Positions 30,399-38,532 of a stretch of 64,000 nucleotides of DNA are shown piece by piece. Under the pieces are notes generated by a model, which worked only from the letters and a program-made list of their open reading frames with translations, was not told the origin of the DNA and made no database searches. Position 1 is the stretch's first letter; each line of letters opens with the position of its first letter. The stretch comes from Rhynchopus sp. YZ270_cl-10 (lineage: Eukaryota; Euglenozoa; Diplonemea; Diplonemida; Diplonemidae): positions 651,598-715,597 of the forward strand of contig OZ037834.1 in the NCBI GenBank assembly GCA_964035575.1, written 5' to 3'. Both the position numbers and the translations under genes were made by a program.

Positions 30399-31614
30399 AT
30401 GTCTGCTCATGATGGTGATGGTGCTGTCTCTCCTCAATTCAAGGCTGAGCAAGAGTTGAAAGAGCTCAAGGAGAAGGAGACGGAGAAGGCAAAGGTAAGG
30501 GCAACAGTGGATAAGCTGGAACAACAGCTGAACGAGCTGCGTACGCAGGTCATCACTTGCCAGAAGGGTCTACAGGAGAGGGTGGCAGGAACTGGTGGAG
30601 ACTCACTACTTGCTGCGTTTGATCAATGCGATGGCACTGATGCCGTAGCTGCAGCATACGTCGCCAAGATCGCCGAGCTCAAGAAGGAGCAGATGGTATG
30701 TGTCACTTGCTTTGCACACCTATATTCATTTCATCTTTCTAGCATGACCCATTCTTTCCTTTTATTTGTTGTGGGTTGCAAAGTTGGCACTGGAGGTGCA
30801 CAGTGTGGCGTAACTTTGCTTTTTATTGTTGTTTCTGGTGCCAACCATTCTTTCCACTATTCAGAGCATCATGGAGCGGATTGCAGTGCATGAGCAGTGG
30901 ATTGTAGCACATGAGCAGCAGAAGGCAGCGGACAAGAGACAGCTGACGCTGACGATGGAAGCTGCACTAGGGAATGTAGTTGGGACAGACCCCACTATGT
31001 TTAACGCAGATCGCATTGCAAGCACAAAAGCAAGTGACATACCGCAGTGGAGGGGGGTGGCGAAGACTTTGTGCGAAGTGTGCGGTTCGCGTGCCTCCCT
31101 CTCAAGAGCACACATCATTGCTCGTGAGGAGGATGCGAAGCAGTTCAACGTTGACTACTTTGGGACAAACAATTTCCTTTGCCTTTGCGGCAACAGGGAC
31201 ATGCCGACACACAAGGGCGGACCCGATGATGGGAGACAGACGTGCCATTTTATGTTTTCCAGGAAGATCATGTCGTTTCTGCACGTCCTCGATGATACGA
31301 CAGGTACACAGTTCGTTGCTGTAGGGGGACCGCATCACGGACAGGTGGTTACCTTCGCACGCAAGCCTCATAAACGAGTACTGCTTTCCCACTTCCTACA
31401 CTGCATGAAGAACACCAGCCTGCAGACACGTGAAGGAGAGGTGGTGACGTCGATAGCGATGTTGGGCAAGCCTGCACTCACTGCGGACCACATACAGCAG
31501 TGGGTAGCTGCAACGACACTCCCGCAAGAACTGAACCAAACCGGCACAGAACACTCCCCTCCCGTGTCTGCACGCAGTTGGCAGCACTGTCAAGAGCAGC
31601 CACACACCTGCTGA
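30399..31614 (+). CDS. Crinkler/RHS-like effector: coiled coil plus HNH nuclease
   Basis: Exon 1 is 30399-30695 (99 codons, donor GTATGTG), exon 2 is 30865-31614 (acceptor TATTCAG), giving 348 residues. Exon 1 is nearly identical to the remnant at 17762 and carries the charged coiled coil. Exon 2 holds an HNH-type nuclease core: C169-EV-C172, then SRAHI (His182), NNFLCLCGN (201-209) and TCHFMF (226-230), with a short acidic/glycine loop between. Family knowledge: HNH folds occur among the toxin tips of Crinkler-type effectors. The leader is interrupted 54 bp upstream of the ATG by the LINE, so its expression now depends on sequence in or near the LINE 3' end. DNA or RNA as substrate is unknown. 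Confidence 0.72.
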
Positions 31615-32286
31615 CTTCACCCACAATGACCATGAAGAGCTCCAAGCAGCAGCTACGCAAACACTACACCACGGAGAACAAGAAACCGCAATTGAAGTGG
31701 CACCTGCTCTGTGTTGTGCCATGGCTGAGGAAGGTGGAGGATAGTGTTGTGCCTTCAATCAAGACAGGAGAAGTTAGTGGTTAGGTGGAAATGTTGGGAG
31801 CAAAGGTTGTGAACGTGATCTTCTGCAGAAAGTAAGTGGTGATGAAACGCCAGGTAGTGTTGTACACAACGTGGTTTTCTGCAAACGAGACATCCATAAA
31901 AACCCAGGCTATGTAAAGTTTATGTGAAGTTCATGTACTGAAAGAGGCTGTATTGGGAATAAGGGGGTCCAAAGGGTGAATAACTCTGTAACTCTAACCC
32001 CCCAAAAAAAAACCCCCCCAGATTGACGAGAACTGTACCGGTCTTGCGGTTCGTGCGGAGACTCAAATTCATGTAAGTGACCCGATAAGGGAGTCGCCAC
32101 CTAACAAAGTTCTAAAAAAAAAAAAGGGACCAATCCAAAAAACATCCCCCAGGGTACCCAGGATATGGCAAGTTTACGTGAAGTTTATACGATGGGTTTC
32201 GTGAACACGAGTAGTCTGGCTGCTGTAATGACGAGGCTGATCTCATATGGTGTTGCAGAAGGGCTTGGATATCCGTCCTGCGATCT
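31615..32286. other. intergenic mosaic of effector-family blocks
   Basis: 31829-31978 repeats 23471-23617. 32021-32097 is a partial copy of the shared 3' block. 32148-32290 repeats 23652-23790. No independent gene seen. Confidence 0.75.
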
Positions 32287-32450
32287 TCCACACACCACAT
32301 CACCACTGTGCAGTTTCTTCCCTTCCCCTTCCCCTTCACAAAACCCAACCCACCTCTATATCCAAAACCTTGCCCTGTAACAGTTGTTTTCCCCTGTTTT
32401 GATTTCTGTCTGTTGTGTTTTGTTTTGTCCTCAACCCCTTTTCTCTAAGC
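32287..32450 (+). promoter_or_regulatory. shared effector-family 5' leader, copy 4
   Basis: CCACACACCACATCACCACT through CTTGCCCTGTAACAGTTGTT and GATTTCTGTCTGTTGTG to CTAAGCATG; uninterrupted. This copy serves to define where the LINE split the third leader. Confidence 0.65.
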
Positions 32451-33158
32451 ATGTCTGGTCATGATGGTGAGGAGCGAGCGCTGGCGTTGAACCCTCAACG
32501 GAAGGGTTGTGCAGGTACAGAACGTGTGCGTGGCATATTTGCACATTACAGAAAAGCTTCTGGTCAAAGCACAGGCAGTGCAGAACTAGACGAACTGGAT
32601 ATGTTCGCAACTCCCGGGTTCTTTTACCAGTTTCCGGTAGAAGTTATGGCAACAGATTACTCTGCTGGTGTTGATGTTCCTGACAGTGGGTCTAACTCAC
32701 AGGATGCTAAAGACTGGGTCAAGAAGCTTGTGAAGAAGTGCCAGATATGTGAGAAGGCTTCCCCACATCTGTCTGCTGTACACATTCTCAGAAGCCGCGC
32801 TGCGTGCGCCGACATGGGTCTGCACTACGGTGACGAGAGTAACTATCTTGTGCTCTGTGGAAATGAGGGAGAGAACACATGTCACGATGCTTTTGACAAT
32901 GGCTGGGTAACATTCCTGAAGAAGAATGGCGAGTGGATGATTGTGGGGGGCGAATCCCACGGACAGATAAGAGATCTGGTGCAGCAGCCGAGACGCCGTG
33001 CCTTGCACACTCACTTGGCGTGGTGTGTCTCACGGAAAACATTGGCTTGCGTAATACGGGGTGCAGTAAGCAAGTGGCTACAGGAAGTCGACGACGCCCT
33101 GCAGCGAGGCGAAATCCCTGTTCCCCTTTCTCCACCGCCGAGCCCCAAAAGAAAATAA
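32451..33158 (+). CDS. Crinkler/RHS-like effector: short HNH nuclease
   Basis: Single exon, 235 residues. It shares only the first six residues (MSGHDG) and the leader with its relatives; the coiled coil is absent. The HNH-like core is C97-QI-C100, AVHILRS (His111), NYLVLCGNEG (131-140) and TCHDAF (Cys144, His145). The spacing resembles that of the neighbour at 30399 but the sequences are strongly diverged, so this is a second version of the same fold. It ends in PPPSPKRK, a possible nuclear localisation signal. The stop lies about 25 bp before the shared 3' block. Function is inferred from fold and family only. Confidence 0.7.
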   Translation: MSGHDGEERALALNPQRKGCAGTERVRGIFAHYRKASGQSTGSAELDELDMFATPGFFYQFPVEVMATDYSAGVDVPDSGSNSQDAKDWVKKLVKKCQICEKASPHLSAVHILRSRAACADMGLHYGDESNYLVLCGNEGENTCHDAFDNGWVTFLKKNGEWMIVGGESHGQIRDLVQQPRRRALHTHLAWCVSRKTLACVIRGAVSKWLQEVDDALQRGEIPVPLSPPPSPKRK

Positions 33159-33183
33159 AAGAACAAGCGAGCGATGGGGTTGC

Positions 33184-33688
33184 ACAGGAGCTAGATTGAC
33201 GAGAACTGTACCGGTCTTGCGGTTCGTGCGGAGACTCAAATTCATGTAAATGACCCGACAAAGGTGGTCGTCAAAAAAACAAGCTAGTAATGGCTATCGG
33301 AAGGAAAACTATAAGGCCATAGAAAGTGTGTGTGAAGTTCACGTGCTGAGAGTGGCTGTATTGGACAGGCGCTCTCATAAAAAAAACCCCCCAGGGTATC
33401 CAGGATATGGGAAGTTTACGTGAAGTATATACAGTGTGTTTCCATGAGGATGAGACTTGGTGTGGCTGAAGGGGTGTGATAAGTGTGATAATGTGCGATA
33501 AAGGATTTTGTGCTATTTTGGGGGGTCGTCGGCCACAGCAAGACTAAGAGTGGGAGCTGTTCCATTTTTTTTTTTTTAATGCGTTGTCGTTCTTGTGAGG
33601 GGTTTGTTCATTGCACCCTTGCCCATTTGATACCGTAGGCTTCCCCCCGCCTCCCCTCTTCCGCTCACCTTTCCTTCCTTCTGCAAAG
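33184..33688 (+). repeat. shared 3' block, copy 2
   Basis: Homologous to 22846-23338. Here it lies between the short HNH gene and the transketolase gene. At 23336 the copy runs on into transketolase exon fragments, which shows that the duplicated segment spanned this junction. Confidence 0.85.
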
Positions 33689-33848
33689 AAGGTTTTGTGT
33701 TTTTTTTTTGTTATCCCCTCTAAACTTGCCGGTTCTTTTTTCTAATCACTATTACATGGTACAGCACACCCGCCCCCTTTTTTTTGCTCTCCCAAATTGC
33801 TCTCTCCCACCTGGACCCTAACAAACAGCGTACTCTGTCGTTCCTTGA

Positions 33849-33869
33849 CCTGGCAGGATCAACCAGGTT
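33849..33869 (-). other. 18S rRNA 5'-end match (rDNA fragment)
   Basis: The reverse complement reads AACCTGGTTGATCCTGCCAG, the near-universal first 20 bases of eukaryotic 18S rRNA. The sequence after it does not continue as 18S. The minus-strand sequence before it (to about 33960) could be external transcribed spacer and contains a GGGGA-GCAA-TCCCC hairpin (33892-33905 on the + strand). Best read as a short dispersed rDNA piece; not a functional rRNA gene. Confidence 0.55.
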
Positions 33870-34042
33870 TCTTGTCACTCTAATCGATAGGGGATTGCTC
33901 CCCTGAGATCAGTGATCAAAGAGCCTAATGACGGTTGATATATTCCGGCTTCACCTGACCTTGATAACTTTGCTACGCTATTCTATTCACAAAACCCCTC
34001 TTTTCCCCTAAAAGAATACACAGAACAAAAGGGGTGACAACG

Positions 34043-36516
34043 ATGAAGCGCTCGGCAAGCCAGGATGACACTCCGAAGCGTCTGCGGACCACCGCACACG
34101 AAGGCTGGCCGGCAGTGGAGCGTACCTGCCAGGGAAGTTTCCCTGTGAAGGCGTTCCCTGCTCAGGTATGTAGGCTGTAAAAAACAAACAAACAAACGAC
34201 TGATGTATAAACCAAAAAGCATACTGTAGTCAGACTAAGACACAGAGAGGCTTAGGGTCATCTGTTGCATTGCTCTTGTTTCCCTTCTCCCCTTTTTGCT
34301 TTTTGCTTCTTATCCCACACGACACCAACAGTACCGCAAGGTCGCCATCGACCCCTGGGCACAGGAGAACGCCACCCCCAAGCAGCTTGAGGACCTCAAG
34401 TTCAACCTCGACCTTTGCCGTGAGGCGCTCAGTATGTGTTTCCCCCTCGTGGAATGGATCCGTTGATGTGCTGCACACACACACACCTGCCCCCTCTCTC
34501 CCACAGTCGCGTTCTCTGCGTCCGGGTCTGCCAGTGGCTACGGTGGGCACACTGGAGGTGCGTACGACACTGTCCCCGAGGTGGTCATCATCGACGCATT
34601 CTTCCGCGGATGGTATGTCTGGCACTACACCTTTTTCTTTTCTTTTCTTTTTGATACAACTTATTTGTCGGCACGGCGTTATTCGTTTTTTCGAACGTGC
34701 GTTCCGATGCTATGTCCACAAGCGCAGCTGAAAGGAGAAAATAGTATCCTCAGATACCAACCCCAACCTTTTTTTTTTCCTTTTACCTATCAGAGTTCCT
34801 TTTCCAAACCACCACCACCACCACCACACCAACCACCACAGCCCCGACAAATTCGTCCCCATCTTCTTCGACGAGGCAGGCCACCGTGTCATCACACAGT
34901 ACATGATGGCCGCCATCCGCGGCGACCTTCCTGCAGAGGATCTCTTCGACTACAGGAGGGGCTACTCCAGGCTCCCGGGGCACCCGGAGCTGGGGATGAC
35001 CGAGGGGGTGCAGTTCTCCTCTGGCCGCCTGGGGCATATGTGGCCGTTTGTGAACGGTGTGGCGATGGCGCATCCGGATAAGGTGTGCATCTGCCTCGGA
35101 TCTGACGGCTCCCAGCAGGAAGGTAACGACGCCGAAGCTGCCCGCCTCGCTGTCGCAAAGGGCCTCAAGGTGAAGCTCATCATCGACGACAACGACATCA
35201 CCATCACCGGCCACCCCTCCGACTACCTCCCTGGCTTTGACTGCCACAAAACCCTCGAGGGCCACGGTATGACCTCTTCCATCGTTGACGGGGAGGACTT
35301 CGCGGCGCTTTTCAAGGCAATCCGCGATTCGATCGTTCTCGATAAACCCAGCGGAGTTGTCGTCAGAAGAAAGATGGCGCCAGGGGTGAACGGAGTCGAG
35401 GGAACAACAACCGGGCATGACGTTGTGCCGGCACAGCGTGCGATGGAGTATTTGACCGAGAGAGGACAGACAGAGGCGGTCGATGTCATTAAATCAGTGC
35501 AAAAGGCGAAGGCGCCGCAAACAAAGTACCTTGGTTCTGGAGACTCTGCAGCGATGCGTGGAAAGGTGGGTGAGGTTCTGGTCGACATTGTCTCAAAGTG
35601 GACCCCCGAAGAACGTCGCGCAAAGGTGATGGCAATCGACTCCGATCTTGGGTCATCCACTTCTCTCGCGAAGCTTGCGCAGTTCAAAGAAATGTTCTGC
35701 CACTCAGGGATCATGGAGAGAGGAAACTTCTCTGCCGCGGCAGGGTTCGGGATGGAGGAAGGGAAACAGGGCATTTTCAGCACCTTCGCCGCGTTTTTGG
35801 AAATGATTATTTCTGAGGTAACCATGGCGCGTCTGAACAAAAGCAATGTACTGTGCCACTTCAGCCACTCTGGGGTGGATGACATGGCGGACAACACATG
35901 CCACTTTGGGATCAACAATATGTTTGCCGACAACTCTCTCTCCGACGACGACTCGACCCGTCTGTACTTCCCCTGCGATACCAACCAGGTCGCCCGCATG
36001 CTTCCTGTCATCTTCTTCCACCCGGGGCTTCGGTTCCTCTTCACCACCCGCTCGAAGACGCCGACCATTCTCAAGGAGGACGGCACTCCATTCTACGGGC
36101 CCGACTACAACTTCGTGTCCGGCAAAGATGACGTGATCCGCGAGGGTGTGGACGGCTACGTGATGTCCTTCGGGGACTGCCTCTACCGCTCCCTCGACGC
36201 TGTCGAGACGCTCAAGAAGGAAGGGCTCAACGTCGGACTCATCAACAAATCGACCCTCAACGTAGTGGACGAAGACATCCTTGCCAAGGTCTGCAAAACC
36301 AAATTCCTCCTCATTGTCGAGCCCTTCAACACTAAGACCGGCCTTGGCGCACGCTACGGAACATGGATCCTCGAGCGTGGACTGTTCACGAAGTACGCGC
36401 ACATTGGTGTGCACCGTGAAGGAGCAGGTGGACTTTGGGAGCACGCATACCACCAGAAGTACGACTCGCTTTCGGTGCAGGCGAAGATTCGCTCCATGGT
36501 CTCTTCCAAGCTCTAA
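34043..36516 (+). CDS. transketolase-like enzyme with C-terminal SKL (four exons)
   Basis: Thiamine-diphosphate enzyme of the transketolase family, moving two-carbon units between sugar phosphates. Exons are 34043-34165, 34332-34431, 34507-34612 and 34842-36516; all introns are GT-AG with GTATGT donors, giving 667 residues, the usual length. The cofactor motif is GSDGSQQEG...IIDDN (196-227). The pyrimidine-domain entry includes MERGNFSAAAGFGM and FLEMIISEVTMA. The last three residues, SKL, form a canonical PTS1 peroxisomal/glycosomal import signal. Residues 2-15 (KRSASQDDTPKRLR) are basic and NLS-like. The sequence is diverged, so a dihydroxyacetone-synthase-like activity cannot be excluded. 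Intron 1 contains a CTAAGC-hairpin element. A fragment of this gene lies at 23336. Confidence 0.88.
34232..34262 (+). repeat. CTAAGC-hairpin element in transketolase intron 1
   Basis: GACTAAGACACAGAGAGGCT followed by TAGGGTCATC; the stem CTAAG/CTTAG is retained. Confidence 0.6.
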
Positions 36517-36864
36517 GCACGAAGAAAAACGAGAAAAATGACAGAGATTTGCACAACCTGTGGCAACACAACCCGAGGCAACTACAATACTCCAACAATT
36601 TATCGAAAAAACAAAGTGCGAAGATCTTCTGTGAGGTGTTGACAGTGTTCAGGCCTGACCTTACCGTTTTTTTTTTTTCAATTTTTTATCAGAAAAAAAG
36701 TGATGACATTTTTTTTGTGTAAGACCCTACCTCGATGGGCGATTGTCGAAATAAAACTAAAAAAAAGAGGGGTGGAAAGCTCCATCATTTTACCCCCTCT
36801 CTCTCTCCCACCTAAAACACAAAACGATGAAGGATGGAAGATTTTTTTTTATTGCATTTTTTTA

Positions 36865-36915
36865 AGGTGACTAAGCACAGAGCGAGGCTTAGGATCATCT
36901 TATAAACTTTTCTTT
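36865..36915 (+). repeat. CTAAGC-hairpin element, well conserved
   Basis: AAGGTGACTAAGCACAGAGC then GAGGCTTAGGATCATCTTAT and AAACTTTTCTTT, preceded by a T-run. A complete CTAAGC/GCTTAG stem with a loop two bases longer than the consensus. Confidence 0.7.
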
Positions 36916-37747
36916 TTTTTTTTTTTTTTGTTTCCCCCCCTCCTTCCCAACCTTTGTTTCTGTGAACAGAAACTCATATTTTATCAAAAAAAAAAAACCC
37001 CCCCTGTCATCGGACAGGTGATTGTCTAAGTCACAAAACAAAAGCATAGTCTAGCTAGCTCGTCCTCAGGGTGTCTACGCTAATGCAACAAAGTTTTCAG
37101 AAAAAAAATAAACAACAACAAAAAATCTCCTTCCCCTGGTACTGTATCAGTCACTGGGGTGCCTCATAATGCATGTTCGCAATCATTTTACCCTCTGTCC
37201 ACCCCCCTTTTACCAATCTCAATCAGAAAAATAATTGAAATGGTATTCCAAGCGCCACAGAGAATGTATTATTTCCTCTTTTTTTTTCGGCCTCAACGAG
37301 GTTTTCCTCTTGGCCAGGTAGTCAGTGGGAGCGTATTGCAGTAATAAAAAATATCAACACAGAACATTTATTACACACTTTACGCACACACACAAAATTT
37401 TTTTTGTTTCGCGTCTGTGTCACCCCTCTATTTCTCTCCTCGCTCTCACCCTTCCTCACCCCTTTATCACTGTTTGCAAGGATCTCACATGGCTGAGGCC
37501 TTTCCCTCAGTTAAAAAGAAAACGTCAAAAAATTATAAATAGCAGATGTTTCCCCCTTTGTTTCCCTTCTCTTTTTTTCCTTCTCTTTTTTCGGCTTTTT
37601 TCTTTTCTAATCAAAACGTGGTCATTATCAGGTGGCAGTTTTTGCTTCATGTGTTCAGAGCTATTATTTTTTCTTTGATAAGAAGGAAGTGGGAGTACAG
37701 CTCAGGAATGGGATGGGGAGGAAAGGAGAGATAGTCCTAATGGTGAC

Positions 37748-37861
37748 AGTATTGTGATGGGAAGCCCATTGGAATACGCAAAAAAATGCATCAAAAAAAT
37801 ACATCACAATGTATTTTGCTGTATTTTTTGCGTATTCCAATGGGCTTCCCATCACAATACT
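37748..37861. mobile_element. foldback element with 38-bp perfect arms
   Basis: AGTATTGTGATGGGAAGCCC plus ATTGGAATACGCAAAAAA at the left is the exact reverse complement of the right arm ending GGGCTTCCCATCACAATACT. The 38-nt middle (ATGCATCAAAAAAATACATC...) is partly self-complementary. It is either a young MITE or a hairpin-RNA locus; I see no target-site duplication I trust. Confidence 0.75.
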
Positions 37862-38034
37862 ACCAGTAGGTAGTCCACCATCTGAGGGGAGCAGAAGGGG
37901 TGGGGTGGGGTAGGGGTAAAAGGATTAAAGTCGATTTTTAAGTCGAAAACACAGTTCAATCCAATGATACCATGCCCAACTCCCTCACCCGGAATGCTCA
38001 AACCCCTTTTTTTTTTTCCTCTTTGGTGTACTTT

Positions 38035-38110
38035 GGAGGTTCGAAAAGCCTGCGGGTAAGCGGTGCGTGCGTCTGCCTAGAAACGGTAAGGCGTTTGCAC
38101 TTTTCAACCT
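38035..38110 (+). repeat. degenerate LINE-tail-like segment
   Basis: GGAGGTTCGAAAAGCCTGCG, GTGCGTGCGTCTGCCTAGA and GGCGTTTGCACTTTTCAAC follow the order of the LINE tail (GGGGTTCGATAACCCGCGG, GTGCCTGCGTCCCAGA, GGCGTTTGCACTATCAAC), with insertions. Confidence 0.5.
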
Positions 38111-38532
38111 TTCTTCTTTGCGTAGTATTATCGAATTTTTTCAAAAAAGGGGGAAAACAAGAAGAGAACGAAACAACCCCCCATCAGCAAGATGAAGGCA
38201 GCTATTCCGAAGCAAAGAAAAACAGTATTTCTCTCCCACCCATTTTCTTTTCCCCCTCCTAACAACCTCTCATGTCTTGTGGAGTATCTTTCCAGTAGGT
38301 TATGGGAGATGAGACGTGGCGTTTTTCAGCGCTGTTTCAGCGCCGCGGATTGCTGTACACTGCGTCCAACCCCTCCCTCTAAGTGTTATTTACGCAACAC
38401 AAGACAACACAACACAACACGCTACAGGTAATTTTACTGCAAAAAGAAAAAAAGAGAACTTTGCACACACACACACACACAAGAGCGAACCTACCTACCC
38501 GCTCACCCTTTCTTCTCCCTGCCTGTGGTTTG

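Larger units (their letters stand above)
36517..38532. other. intergenic region with hairpin and foldback elements
   Basis: No gene recognised. It contains a CTAAGC-hairpin element (36865-36915), a perfect-arm foldback (37748-37861) and a degenerate LINE-tail-like segment (38035-38110). The last 170 bp, from about 38365, are the 5' flank shared with the gene at 45405. Confidence 0.6.

Noticed and set aside
33841-33869. U1 snRNA 5' end on the + strand (ACCTGGCAGG)
   Set aside because: The 5'-splice-site-pairing ACTTACCTG is not matched (CTTGACCTG here) and no Sm site was seen; the minus-strand 18S match is longer and exact.
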